Position numbers and translations under genes: made by a program. From NCBI RefSeq assembly GCF_004777465.1, contig NZ_CP038462.1, forward strand, positions 372,001-436,000: a stretch of DNA of 64,000 nucleotides, read 5' to 3'. This DNA is from Nocardioides daphniae (GTDB taxonomy: Bacteria > Actinomycetota > Actinomycetes > Propionibacteriales > Nocardioidaceae). This document shows positions 25,940-36,002 of the stretch, piece after piece (position 1 is the stretch's first letter; the number at the start of each line of letters is the position of its first letter). Below the pieces are notes generated by a model. That model made no database searches. It was not told the DNA's origin and saw only the letters and a program-made list of their open reading frames with translations.

Positions 25940-27291
25940 GTGAGCGAGGCGTACGTCCTGGAGCGGGCGTGGGTCGACGGCGCGGTGCGCGACGACGTGC
26001 TGGTCGAGGTGGCCGGCGGGCGGTTCAGCCGGGTCGAGACCGAGCCCTCGGGGGAGGGCGACACGTCCCGGGCGGGCGCGACCCGGATCGAGGGGCTGGT
26101 CCTGCCGGGGCTGGCCAACACGCACAGCCACGTCTTCCACCGCGCGCTGCGCGGGCGTACGCAGCGGGGGCGCGGCAGCTTCTGGACGTGGCGCGAGCAG
26201 ATGTACGACCTGGCCGCGCACCTCGACCCCGACCAGCTGCACGCGCTGGCGCGGGCGACGTACGCCGAGATGGTCGCCGCGGGTATCAGCTGCGTCGGCG
26301 AGTTCCACTACCTGCACCACCGGCCCGACGGTGGGCCCTACGACGACCCCAACCTGCTCGGACATGCGCTGGTCGCGGCGGCGGTCGACGTCGGCCTGCG
26401 GATCACGCTGCTCGACACGGTCTACCTGTCGGCCGGGTTCGGCCAGCCGGTCGAGGGGGTGCAGCGGCGCTTCAGCGACGGTGACGTCGACGCGTGGGCG
26501 ACGCGGCAGGCGGCGATGCAGGCCTCGCTCGTGCCCCGGACAGACTCGCGCAGCGGCACCGCCATCCACTCGGTGCGGGCGGTGCACCGAGACCAGCTGG
26601 CCGACGTCGTGGCGGCCGGGGTCGGGCGGCCGCGTCACGTGCACCTGTCGGAGCAGGTCGCCGAGAACGAGACCTGCATGGCGGCGTACGGCGCCAGCCC
26701 GACGCACGTGCTGCACGCGGCGGGGGTGTGGGGGCCGCTGACCAGCGCCGTGCACGCGACCCCCTGACGGCGGGCGACATCGCGACCCTGGGTGACTCGC
26801 GGGCGTTCGTGAGCTTCTGCCCGACGACCGAGCGTGACCTGGCCGACGGCACCGGGCCGGCGCCGGCGCTGCGGGCGGCGGGGGCGCGGTTGACGTTGGG
26901 GTCGGACAGCCATGCCGTGATCGACCTCTTCGAGGAGATGCGCGCGGTCGAGCTGGACGAGCGGCTGGCGACCCGCACCCGCGGCCACTTCACGGCCGCC
27001 ACGCTGCTCGAGGCGGCGACCACCACCGGGCACGGGAGCCTGGGGTGGGACGACGCGGGCGCAATCGCGGTCGGCCACCGTGCCGACCTGGTGGTGCTCG
27101 ACACCGCCTCGCCGCGGACGGCGGGCACGGGCGCCGACGAGCACACCGCGGTCTTCGCGGCGACGGCCGGCGACGTACGCCGCGTGATGACCGACGGGGT
27201 GTGGCGCTTCACCGGTGACCCCGGCGAGGTGGCCGCCGTCGGGCAGCGGCTGGACCGGGTCATCGCGCAGGTGTGGGAGGGCGTCGGATGA
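25940..27291 (+). CDS. hutF: Formimidoylglutamate deiminase (frameshifted)
   Basis: Restored length about 450 residues; amidohydrolase-superfamily enzyme converting N-formimino-L-glutamate to N-formyl-L-glutamate and ammonia. GTG start at 25940. Motifs: [18 protein letters not shown] (metal His-x-His), [27 protein letters not shown] (metal His), and [18 protein letters not shown] (metal Asp). At about 26757 one A is missing in GCGACCC(A)CCTGACG, so AVHAT no longer runs into [11 protein letters not shown]; the lost codon is a conserved His. The gene is otherwise complete, and its stop overlaps the hutI ATG, arguing for a sequencing error. Confidence 0.9.
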
Positions 27292-28457
27292 GCACGACTT
27301 CCATGAGCACCGTCGTCACCGGGATCACCGAGCTGGTCACGAACGATCCTGCGCGCGACGGGCTGCTCGGCGTGGTGGCTGGGGCGGCGCTCGTGGTCGC
27401 GGGCGACCGGGTGGCGTGGGTCGGCCCGGAGGCCGAGGCGCCGGCGGCGGACCTGCGCGTCGACCTGGGCGGTCGCGCCGTGGTGCCGGGCTTCGTCGAC
27501 TCGCACTCGCACATGGTCTTCGCGGGTGACCGCGGTGAGGAGTTCGCGGCCCGGATGGCCGGGGAGCCGTACGCCGCCGGTGGCATCCGCAGCACGGTGG
27601 CGGCGACCCGGGCGGCGAGCGACGAGGTGTTGACGGCGCAGGTCGCGCGGCTGGTGGCGGAGATGCGACGGCAGGGCACGACGACGGTCGAGATCAAGAG
27701 CGGCTACGGGTTGAGCGTGCGCGACGAGGCGAGGAGCCTGGCGGTGGCGCGGCAGTTCACCGAGGAGACGACCTTCCTCGGGGCGCACGTGGTGCCGACG
27801 GGGGTGACGCCGGAGGCGTACGTCGCCGAGGTGACGGGTCCGATGCTCGCCGCGGCCGCCCCGTGGGCGAAGTGGATCGACGTCTTCTGCGAGACGGGTG
27901 CCTTCGACGTCGACCAGGCGCGTGAGGTGCTGGCCGCGGGGGCGGCGGCCGGGCTGCGGGGGCGGCTGCACGCCAACCAGCTGTCGGAGGGCGGCGGGGT
28001 GCAGCTGGCCTGCGAGCTGGGGCTGGTCGCGGTCGATCACTGCACGTACCTCTCGGAGGCCGACGTCGCCGCGCTCGCGGGCTCGGGCACGGTGGCGACG
28101 CTGCTGCCGGGTGTGGAGTTCTCGACGCGGCAGCCCTACCCGGATGCGCGGCGGTTGCTGGCCGCCGGCGTACGCGTGGCGCTGGCCACCGACTGCAACC
28201 CAGGCTCGTGCTTCACCTCGTCGATGCCGTTCTGCGTGGCGTTGGCGGTGCGGGAGATGGGGATGACGCCGGAGGAGGCGCTGTACGCCGCCACGGCCGG
28301 CGGTGCCGCGGCGCTCGACCGCGACGACGTCGGCTGGTTGGGGGTGGGGTCACAGGCGGACTTCGCGGTGCTGGACGCGCCGAGCCACCTGCACCTGGCC
28401 TACCGGCCGGGCGTGCCGCTGGTGAGCCAGACGTGGGTGGGCGGGCGGCCGGCCTGA
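27288..28457 (+). CDS. hutI: Imidazolonepropionase
   Basis: 389 residues from the ATG that overlaps the hutF stop (ATGA). Hydrolyses 4-imidazolone-5-propionate to N-formimino-L-glutamate, third step of histidine degradation. Motifs: [20 protein letters not shown] (zinc His-x-His), [16 protein letters not shown] (substrate loop), [18 protein letters not shown] (zinc His), [16 protein letters not shown] (zinc Asp). Normal length, no frameshift. Last gene of the operon. Confidence 0.95.
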   Translation: MSTTSMSTVVTGITELVTNDPARDGLLGVVAGAALVVAGDRVAWVGPEAEAPAADLRVDLGGRAVVPGFVDSHSHMVFAGDRGEEFAARMAGEPYAAGGIRSTVAATRAASDEVLTAQVARLVAEMRRQGTTTVEIKSGYGLSVRDEARSLAVARQFTEETTFLGAHVVPTGVTPEAYVAEVTGPMLAAAAPWAKWIDVFCETGAFDVDQAREVLAAGAAAGLRGRLHANQLSEGGGVQLACELGLVAVDHCTYLSEADVAALAGSGTVATLLPGVEFSTRQPYPDARRLLAAGVRVALATDCNPGSCFTSSMPFCVALAVREMGMTPEEALYAATAGGAAALDRDDVGWLGVGSQADFAVLDAPSHLHLAYRPGVPLVSQTWVGGRPA

Positions 28458-28480
28458 CCGTGTCCCTGCGTGCTTTGCCG

Positions 28481-28945
28481 TTACCGCGCTGAGTCGAGGA
28501 TGCGCCGGGTGGTGGCTCGGTCCGGGGTGGAGGCGTTGACCGCGAAGTCGCCCGCGTAGGCGCACCCCGACCAGGACTCGCCGCCCTGCCCGTCGTCGCC
28601 GGCCGTGATCACGTCGGGTCCCACTGCCGCGTCGAAGGTCGCGGAGCCGTAGAACGCGACGCCGACCGCGTCCGGCGCACACGGGTCTGTGCCGGGCGGT
28701 GCCCACCGTTCGAACTGCCACTCGCAGTCGTCCATGTCGAGCCGCTGCCAGTCACCCGGCACGTCGACCTCGACGCTTTCGTAGGCCAAGGTCTTCCACC
28801 CTCCGGGCTCGACCCGGTCGTCGACCACGCGTGCGTGGGGCTCGCGCACCTCCCACCAGACCAGCGCGGCGACGAGCAGCAGCCCGCCGAAGACGCAGAC
28901 CCCTGCGACGATCGCGGTCCGACGTAGGGCGCGGGTCTTCTCCAT
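28481..28945 (-). CDS. Hypothetical membrane-anchored protein
   Basis: 154 residues. A basic N-terminus (KTRALRRT) and one helix (AIVAGVCVFGGLLLVAALVW) suggest a signal anchor with an extracytoplasmic domain of about 120 residues. The domain has five cysteines (CEWQF, DPCAP, SGCAY among them) and many Trp/Gly, and ends STPDRATTRRILDSAR. I do not recognise it. Convergent with hutI (23-base gap); separate from the HNH gene upstream on the same strand. Confidence 0.6.
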   Translation of the reverse strand: MEKTRALRRTAIVAGVCVFGGLLLVAALVWWEVREPHARVVDDRVEPGGWKTLAYESVEVDVPGDWQRLDMDDCEWQFERWAPPGTDPCAPDAVGVAFYGSATFDAAVGPDVITAGDDGQGGESWSGCAYAGDFAVNASTPDRATTRRILDSAR

Positions 28946-28999
28946 GCACGTACGACGTCGCGCGCAGGCAGGTGGTTCCCGCGGGTGGAGCCGGGTCGG

Positions 29000-30328
29000 T
29001 CAGATCGCGGCAGGTGTCAGGTCGGTGGTGCCGTGGCGGTCGCGTCGGAACCGTTGTCCGTGGGGTGAGGTCCACTCGAAGACCCCGTTGGCTGGGGAAT
29101 CGAGGCGCCAGCCGGTGTGGGTCTTGAGCCGGTGGTGGCCGCGACACAGGGTGGCGAGATTCTCGGTGACGGTGTGCCCTGGTTGTGGTCTGCCTTCGGC
29201 TGTCGCGTCGTGGTCGAACGGGACCACGTGGTCGACGTCGCAGCGGCGGCTGGGCCGGGTGCAGTGCGGGAAGACGCAGGTCTCGTCGCGGAGCAGCACC
29301 TGCCGGCGGAGCCGGTCGGTCGGTTCGTAGCGCTCAGTCGCGAGGGAAGAGTTGAGGTCGACCACGGGGAGGATCCGCACGTCGGTGTGGGAAGTGCCGA
29401 CCCAGCGACGGACCTGCTCGAGCAGGACGAGTCGCTGGCGGTTCTCCAGGTGGCCGGTCGCGCCGAAGGAGAGCGACCCGTCGGGCTCCACGTTGGCGGT
29501 GAAGTGCAGCTGCAGGTCGACGCGGCGCGCGGTGGTCCGCTCGACGGTGCTGTCGCCAGCACCTGCGCCGGCGAGGTCGAGCGCGGTCTGGTGCCGTGCC
29601 AGCTCGCCGAGGGCGAGCGAGCGGCGTACGTCCAACGACTCCTCGCAACCTGCCGCCTTCAACCCCGCCGCACCCGCCGCGACGGCCTGCTCCAGGTCCA
29701 GGGCATCGGCGATGTCGAGCTCGGCGTGGACCTGCATCGTCTGGGCGAACGGATCGCGCTCGCCGACGATCGTCACGTGGCGGGTGTCGGAGGGCGCGTC
29801 GTCGTCCCCAGCGGTCGCGAGGCCGTAGAGCTTCATGGCTCGTTCGATGAGCCGGTCGATCGCAGCGCGACCCATCTTCTCGATGAAGGGCGCGACCTGG
29901 GAGTCGATCCACGCGACGCCTTCGGCAGGCAGCGCCGGGTAGGCGTGGATCGTGGCCTCGGCGACGAGCCGGGCTCGCCATACCGGCACCTCCCCGGCCG
30001 TCAGCCGTGCCCAGAGCTTGGGCAGGCGGTGGGCCAGCTCGAGCGCGTGTCCGATCAGCTTCTTCGCTGCGTCGGTCGACAACCCCAGCGCGCCGCCCAG
30101 CTCGGCGACTGCGTACTCGTTGACCTCCGGCGTCCCGTCACCCGAGATCGGCTCGAAACCGACAGGCGAGTGGAAGACCGCGGCGTCCGCACCGTCCTCC
30201 CGGGCCGGGTGCGCAACCGCCCACTCGTACGCGATCACCATGACGTCTGCCTCGGCGCGACGGACGGCCGCACTGCGCTCACGCGCCAGTGCAACCAGGT
30301 CGCGGGGAGTCGCCATCGATTCGAACAT
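29000..30328 (-). CDS. DUF222 / HNH endonuclease-domain protein (13E12 type)
   Basis: 442 residues from the ATG at 30328 (MFESMATPRDL). The DUF222 domain covers about residues 30-330 (EYAVAELGGALGLSTDAAKK, VPVWRARLVAEATI). The HNH nuclease follows at about 345-410: DETCVFPHCTRP, CDVDHVVPFDHDAT and NLATLCRGHHRLKTH hold the His/Asn/His and zinc Cys residues. This is the multi-copy actinobacterial family called 13E12 in mycobacteria, of unknown role. A LexA-type SOS box (30321-30336) overlaps the start codon, so the gene should be DNA-damage inducible. An in-frame ATG at 30316 would place the box just upstream instead. Confidence 0.85.
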   Translation of the reverse strand: MFESMATPRDLVALARERSAAVRRAEADVMVIAYEWAVAHPAREDGADAAVFHSPVGFEPISGDGTPEVNEYAVAELGGALGLSTDAAKKLIGHALELAHRLPKLWARLTAGEVPVWRARLVAEATIHAYPALPAEGVAWIDSQVAPFIEKMGRAAIDRLIERAMKLYGLATAGDDDAPSDTRHVTIVGERDPFAQTMQVHAELDIADALDLEQAVAAGAAGLKAAGCEESLDVRRSLALGELARHQTALDLAGAGAGDSTVERTTARRVDLQLHFTANVEPDGSLSFGATGHLENRQRLVLLEQVRRWVGTSHTDVRILPVVDLNSSLATERYEPTDRLRRQVLLRDETCVFPHCTRPSRRCDVDHVVPFDHDATAEGRPQPGHTVTENLATLCRGHHRLKTHTGWRLDSPANGVFEWTSPHGQRFRRDRHGTTDLTPAAI

Positions 30329-30336
30329 ACATTCGA
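30321..30336. promoter_or_regulatory. LexA binding site (SOS box)
   Basis: TCGAACATACATTCGA matches the actinobacterial SOS box TCGAAC-N4-GTTCGA at 11 of 12 defined positions (A for G at the start of the second half). It overlaps the start of the DUF222/HNH gene. SOS boxes at the starts of 13E12-type genes are known in Mycobacterium tuberculosis. Confidence 0.7.
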
Positions 30337-30529
30337 TTCTAGGGGGCTGTCCGCGACTGCGACAGCCACCATATGGGTGATCCACCGAAGCTCGCAGAGG
30401 GTGGTCCGCCATCACATCTGAGGTACCCACCACCCACATCTAGGGCATCACTCCGATGTCCGCCCCTACCTCAGGCGACGAGTCTCGAGTCATCGAGGCG
30501 CACCGGCGCCGAGCAGGAAAGGGAAGACG

Positions 30530-30679
30530 ATGGAGATGAACGAGACCACCTACCGCGTGGAGATCAACGACCGCGCCCGCCGCATCCGCGAGTCGTGGGG
30601 CACTCGGCGCCAGCAGCGCAAGGTGGCAGCCGCCCGCCGCTGGCAGGGACCGCTCCGTGGCGCAAACGAGATGCGCTGA
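30530..30679 (+). CDS. Small basic protein (49 residues)
   Basis: ATG at 30530 after GGAAAGGGAAG, stop at 30677-30679. The product starts MEMNETTYRVEINDRARRIR and is strongly basic thereafter (11 more Arg or Lys in the last 29 residues), with no membrane segment; a short helical nucleic-acid-binding or ribosome-associated protein is conceivable. Not recognised. It lies 18 bases upstream of the LuxR-type regulator and could share its transcript. Start context and codon use look genuine. Confidence 0.55.
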   Translation: MEMNETTYRVEINDRARRIRESWGTRRQQRKVAAARRWQGPLRGANEMR

Positions 30680-30697
30680 GGCCGCGGCCCCGTCAAG

Positions 30698-33653
30698 ATG
30701 GAGGACGTGTCAAGCAGTCGTAGCGCCCCGTTGGTCGGACGCGTGGCCGAGCTGGAGGACCTGGAGTCCCGGCTCGGCCTCGCCATGTCCGGCCCGGCCG
30801 ACCCCGAGACGCGCGCGCTGCTGCTCGGGGGCGACGCCGGCGTCGGCAAGACTCGCCTCCTGACCGAGCTGCGCGACCGGGCCGTCGCGCGCGGCTGGCA
30901 CGTTGTCGCCGGCCACTGCGTCGACCTCTCCGACGCCGCCCTGCCTTACCTCCCCTTCAGCGAGGTCCTGGGCCGTCTGGCCGCCAGCCACCCCGAGGTC
31001 GTCGAGGCGACCGCAGCCGACCATCCCCTGCTGCGCCGGCTCGAGCCCGGGCGACGGGTCAGGTACGCCGACGGCGACGGCGGCGAGAGCCGGCTGGAGC
31101 GCGCCGACCTCTTCGAGGGCGTACGCGTGCTGCTCGCCCGCGTCGCCGAGGTCGCCCCGCTGCTCGTGGTCGTCGAGGACGCGCACTGGGCCGACCAGTC
31201 CACCCGCGACCTGCTCACCTACCTCTTCAGCCGCGACGTCGGCGGCCCGCACGCCCTCGTCGTCTCCTACCGCCGCCGACGACCTGCACCGCCGTCACCC
31301 GTTGCGCCGTCAGGTCGCCGAGTGGTCGCGGCTGCGGGTCGACCGTTTCCAGCTCGACCCGCTGGACGCCGGCGAGGTCCGCGACCTGGTCCGCGCGCTC
31401 CGCCCCGCGCAGCTCACCGGCGCCGACCTCTCCGAGGCCCAGGTCGCCGACATCGTGGCCCGCGCCGAGGGCAACGCCTTCTTCGTCGAGGAGCTGGTGG
31501 GCGCTGCCGCGACCTGCGACGGCGTGCCCGGCGAGCTCGCCGACGTGCTCATGGTGCGCCTCGACGGGCTCGACGACGACGCGCAGCAAGCCGTGCGTAC
31601 GGCCGCGGTCGCCGGCCGGCGGGTCACCCACGGCCTCCTCGCCACCGTCTCCGGCCTCGCTCCCGAGCGGCTCGACCGCGCCCTGCGCGAGGCCGTCGAG
31701 CGCCACGTCCTCGAGCCCGGCGGCGGAGACTCCTACTCCTTCCGCCACGCCCTGCTGGCCGAGGCCGTCTACGACGACCTGCTCCCGGGCGAACGCATCC
31801 GGCTGCACGCCGCGTACGCCCGGTGCCTGGCCTCCGGCGACGTCGTCGGCACCGCGGCGGAGCTCGCCCGCCACGCCCGGCTCGGCCAGGACCTGCCGAC
31901 CGCCCTGGCCGCCTCGATCGAGGCCGGCGACGAGGCGATGCGCGTCGGCGGGCCCGACGAGGCCGCGCTACACTACCAGCAGGCGCTGGAGCTGGTCGAC
32001 CACCCGTCGCTGCGCGACGCCGACGTCGACCGGGCCGACCTCACCATCCGTGCCGCGCGGGCCCTGACCGGTGCCGGCCACACCGAGCGCGGCAACGCGC
32101 TGCTGCGGGCCACGATCGCCGCGTTGCCCGCCGACGCCTCCGCCGTCGACCGGGGGCTGCTGCTCTCCGAGCTCGCGATGGGACTCTTCCTGGCTGATCT
32201 CGGGGACGAGGACGTCGCCCTCGCCGCGGAGTCGGTGGAGCTGCTCGCCGGCGGCAGCGAGGTGCAGCTCGCCCGGGCCATGTCGACGCAGGCGCGGATC
32301 CTCTCGGGGCACCGCCGCGAGGCCGAGGCGCGGGAGGTCGCCACCACCGCGCTGGCGATGGCCCAGCGTCTCGACATGCCGCGGTTGAGCACCGACCTGC
32401 TCACCACCATCGCCGGGCTGCGGGTCTACCAGCTCGGTGACGACGTGCGCGACGCCTTCTCCGAGGCCGTCGTCCATGCGCGGACCACCGGCGCGGTCAA
32501 CGCCGAGCTGCGGGCGCTCTACGGCCTCGCCCGGCTGCACCAGGACCGCGCGGAGTTCGACGAGGCGATCGCCGTCTTCGACACGGCCCGAGCGCGGGGG
32601 ATCCAGGCCGGCACGCGCTGGGCGCCGTACGCCTTCGACGCGCTCGTGATGACCGTCCAGGTCCTGCTGGCCCAGGGTCGCTGGGACGAGGCACTGGCCC
32701 GGCTCGACGCCGAGGAGCGCGCCCCGTCGGCGCTGCTCGACGGGGTGCTGCGGATGCTCCGGCTGCTCGTCGCGGCCCCTCGGGGCGAGGAGGGCGCGCA
32801 GGCCGAGGGGGCGGCGCTGCACCGCTTCTGGCAGGAGGAGAACGTGGTCGGGCTCCACGTCGCGGGGGCCGAGCTCGAGCTGGCCGAGCAGCGCGCCGAC
32901 GCCGCTGCCGCGTTGGCGACGTACGACGAGGTCGTCGACGTCATCGGCACCACCTGGCGCGAGCTCTTCCAGGCGCGGCTGCGTCTGGCTGCCCTGGCGC
33001 TCGGCGTGCTCGGCACCGCCGCTCGCCAGCAGAGCGCGGTCGAGCGCGCCGTCCACGGGGAGCGCGCTGCCCGCCTGCTCGACGACGGACTGCGCGTCTG
33101 CGCCAACGACCGCGCCCAGGGCGTGGTCCTCGGGCCCGAGTCGCTCGCCTGGGAGAAGCGGCTGGTCGCCGAGCACCTGCGCTGGCGGTGGATCGCCCAG
33201 TCCGAGCCGCCCTCCGCCGCCGAGCTGCGGGAGGCGTGGGAGGAGGCGGTGGCCGCCTTCGAGGCCTACGGCGCCGTGCACGAGCTGGCCCGCGCCCGAG
33301 CACGCCTCGTCGAGGTGCTGCTGGCGCAGGGCGAGACCGCCGCGGCCGGAGCGCTGCGCGACCAGGTCGCCGCGACCGCGCGCGAGCTGCGTACGCCTGC
33401 CCTCCTCAACGGACTCGGCGTCGCGCCCGGCCGGGGGCCCCGGGAGGCGCGACCGGCCAGCGCGCTCACCGCGCGCGAGCGGGAGATCCTGGCGCTCGTC
33501 GCCCAGGGGCGCAGCAACGGCGAGATCGGCAGCCAGCTCTTCATCGCGACCAAGACGGTCAGCGTCCACGTCTCCAACATCCTGGGCAAGCTCGGGGCGA
33601 CCTCCCGCACCGAGGCAGCCGCGGTGGCGCGCCGCGAAGGCCTGCTCGACTGA
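30698..33653 (+). CDS. LuxR-family ATP-dependent regulator, LAL type (frameshifted)
   Basis: Restored length about 984 residues. N-terminal AAA ATPase: LLLGGDAGVGKTRLLTEL (Walker A, about residue 45), PLLVVVEDAHWADQ (Walker B). At about 31268 an extra C turns CGCGCCGAC into CGCCGCCGAC, breaking ALVVSYR from ADDLHRRHPLRRQVAEW. The middle 500 residues are TPR-like helical repeats (AALHYQQALELVD, EFDEAIAVFDTARARG). C-terminal LuxR helix-turn-helix, about 915-975: LTAREREILALVAQGRSNGE and TVSVHVSNILGKLGATSRTE. LAL regulators usually activate nearby biosynthesis or uptake genes; here the next genes are a sucrase/ferredoxin-like protein and an MFS transporter. Confidence 0.85.
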
Positions 33654-33719
33654 GCTGGCCGGCTCGTCCCCGGGATGCTCGTTTCGGAGGCGTCGGGGTC
33701 GCTGCGGCACAATCGCCGG

Positions 33720-34592
33720 GTGGTCGACACCTTCCGCTGCACGGCAGCCGCCCGCGAGTCCGGAGAGCCGATGGTGGGCACCGCGCCGACCGACGCGACC
33801 TACCTGCTCGTCGAGTACGCCGGGGCCTGGGGCCGCAAGGCGCTCGCCGAGTCGCGCCTGCCCGACGCGGTGAAGGCCCACCTCGACTCCGAGGCCGGGG
33901 TGCGGGTCCTGCTCGTACGCCGTCACGGCGGCCTCAGCGGGCCGGGCGTCCGGGTCTTCGCCGTCCAGGTCGAGCCTGCGTCGACGCGCATCGAGACCAC
34001 CGTCCTCGACGACGCCGAGGCGCTGCTGGGCGTCGACGTCGCACTCCTGGCCCGCGGCGAGCTGCCCGGCTGGGAGGCGTACGACGGCGAGCTGCACCTG
34101 GTCTGCACCAACGGTCGGCGTGACCTCTGCTGCGCCGAGCTGGGCCGCCCGGTGGCCGCCGCGCTGAGCGCGCGCTGGCCCGCGTCGACCTGGGAGGTCA
34201 CCCACCTCGGCGGGCACCGCTTCGCCCCGACGCTGCTGAGCTTCCCGAGCGCCGTCTGCCTGGGTCGCCTCGACGCCGAGTCGGCCGTGCTGGCCGTCGA
34301 GGAGCTCCAGGCCGGCCGCCACCCCGTCGGCTTCACCCGGGGCCGGGTCGGCGTGCCCGAGGCCGCCCAGGTCGCCCAGGTGCACGTCGTCGAGCAGACC
34401 AGCCTCGACCGGCTGGGGGAGGTGCGGGTGCTCGGTGAGGACCGCGGCCTCGTCCGGGTCGACGCCGACGGCGAGCAGTGGCAGGTCGCGGTGAAGGCGT
34501 CGAGGTCGGCGCCGCGGCGGCAGAGCTGCGGCGAGACCTTCGAGAAGCCCGCCACGGTCCACGAGGTCCTGGCGGCAGGGCCGGTCGCCTGA
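33720..34592 (+). CDS. Sucrase/ferredoxin-like (thioredoxin-fold Fe-S) protein
   Basis: About 290 residues. FRCTAAARESGEPMVGTAPT and WLL-like YLLVEYAGAWGRKALAES open the family; LVCTNGRRDLCCAELGRPVA carries the cysteine cluster and VTHLGGHRFAPTLLSFPS the conserved His motif of sucraseferredoxin-like proteins, proposed to bind a 2Fe-2S cluster. The C-terminal part is acidic. I chose the GTG at 33720, seven bases after CACAAT, as a leaderless start; an ATG at 33675 is in frame but adds 15 atypical residues. The stop overlaps the ATG of the following MFS gene (TGATG), so the two are coupled. Confidence 0.8.
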   Translation: MVDTFRCTAAARESGEPMVGTAPTDATYLLVEYAGAWGRKALAESRLPDAVKAHLDSEAGVRVLLVRRHGGLSGPGVRVFAVQVEPASTRIETTVLDDAEALLGVDVALLARGELPGWEAYDGELHLVCTNGRRDLCCAELGRPVAAALSARWPASTWEVTHLGGHRFAPTLLSFPSAVCLGRLDAESAVLAVEELQAGRHPVGFTRGRVGVPEAAQVAQVHVVEQTSLDRLGEVRVLGEDRGLVRVDADGEQWQVAVKASRSAPRRQSCGETFEKPATVHEVLAAGPVA

Positions 34593-35873
34593 TGCTCGAC
34601 CGCCTCCGCGCCCTGCGGATGGATACCACGCCCGTGCGCGAGCACCGCGACTTCCGCCTGCTCCTGGTCTCCGGCACCGTCTTCCTCTTCGGCGCGATGA
34701 TCACCTACGTCGCGATCCCCTACCAGGTCTACGCGCTCACCGGCTCCAACCTGATGGTGGGCATGATCGGTCTGGTCGAGCTCGTCCCGCTCGTCGTCTT
34801 CGGCCTGTGGGGCGGCGCGCTCGCCGACCACTTCGACCGCCGGCGGCTGCTCATCACCGCCGGACTGGCCCAAGCCGTGCTCGTGGCCGTGCTCGCCGTC
34901 AACGCCTTCCTCGACGAGCCGAAGATCTGGCTGATCTTCGTGCTCGGCGCGCTGCTGACCTCTGCGAGTGCCCTCCAGCGCCCCAGCCGCGAGGCGCTCA
35001 TGCCACGCACCGTGCGGCACGACCAGATCGCTGCTGCCCAAGCCCTCACCTCCTTCGGTGCCCAGATGGCGATGCTCGCCGGACCGCTCGTCGGCGGCCT
35101 GCTCATCGCCTACGTCGGCATCGGCTGGTGCTTCGTCATCGACGTCGTCGGCATCACCGTCGCCGCCCTGATGTTCGTGGCGATGAAGCCCTACCCCCAC
35201 ACGGTCGAGACCACCCCGCCCAGCCTCCGCTCGATCGCCGACGGCATCGCCTACGGCGTACGTCGTCGCGACCTGCTCGGGACGTACGCGGTCGACCTCG
35301 CCGCGATGTTCCTCGCGATGCCCGTGGTGCTCTTCCCGGCGCTGGCCGAGGAGGTCTACGGGGACCCCGAGGTGCTAGGGCTGCTCTACGCCGCCGGCAC
35401 CGTCGGCGCCGTCCTGGCCACCGTCACCTCCGGCTGGATCACCCGGGTGCACCTGCACGGGCGCGCGATCGTGGTCGCCGCGATGGTCTACGGCGGCTTC
35501 ATCGCGTTGGCGGGACTGGCTCCGAACCTCTGGGTCGCTCTCACGTTCTTCACCCTGGCAGGGGCCGCCGACATGATCCGGGATCTTCCGCGGCACGGTG
35601 TGGAACCAGACCATCCCCGAACACATGCGCGGGCGGCTGGCCGGGATCGAGATGCTCTCCTACTCGCTCGGCCCGCAGATGGGCCAGGTGCGCGGCGGCT
35701 TCGTCGCCGACGCGTGGAGCCCGCGTGCGGCCGTGGTCAGCGGCGGGCTCGCGTGCGTGGGTGGCGTCGCCGTCACGGCGCTCTGGCTGCGCGACTTCTG
35801 GACGTACGACGCCCGCACCGACGAGCACGCCGTCGCCGAGCGCGAGTCGCGGATCCGGGTCGCGCAGGGCTGA
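34592..35873 (+). CDS. MFS transporter, enterobactin-exporter (EntS)-like (frameshifted)
   Basis: Restored length about 427 residues, 12 helices. REHRDFRLLLVSGTVFLFGA at the start and WGGALADHFDRRRLLITAGL (motif A) match the EntS/MFS_3 group, as do LQRPSREALMPRTV and AQALTSFGAQMAMLAGPLVG. At about 35583 two bases are missing between AADMI and IFRGTVWNQTIPEHMRGRL, a conserved loop. The C-terminal helices follow intact to an acidic tail. Translationally coupled to the sucrase/ferredoxin-like gene, suggesting a joint role, possibly iron or siderophore handling (inference). Confidence 0.8.
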
Positions 35874-35914
35874 GCTCGCGGCTGAGCGCGCTGGGCTGAG
35901 CTCGCGGCCGAGCG
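35867..35914. repeat. Short tandem duplication after the MFS gene
   Basis: Two 22-base copies (35867-35888 and 35893-35914) differing at one base, spaced with period 26. The first overlaps the MFS stop codon, so the duplication also copies a TGA. It is probably a small local duplication with no function. Confidence 0.6.
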
Positions 35915-36002
35915 AAAGTGCACACCTGACGTCGGGGTTGTGCCGCGCAGACGCCGGGGTGGAACAATGGCCGCGACCTGCACGACGCCGAGGAGCCCAG
36001 AC

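Noticed and set aside
30345-30367. Small hairpin GGCTGTC...GACAGCC upstream of the HNH gene
   Set aside because: Seven-bp stem with a nine-base loop is too weak to call a terminator or operator in GC-rich DNA.
30373-30723. 116-codon plus-strand frame upstream of the LAL regulator
   Set aside because: No ribosome site and overlaps the better-supported 49-residue frame; composition looks non-coding.
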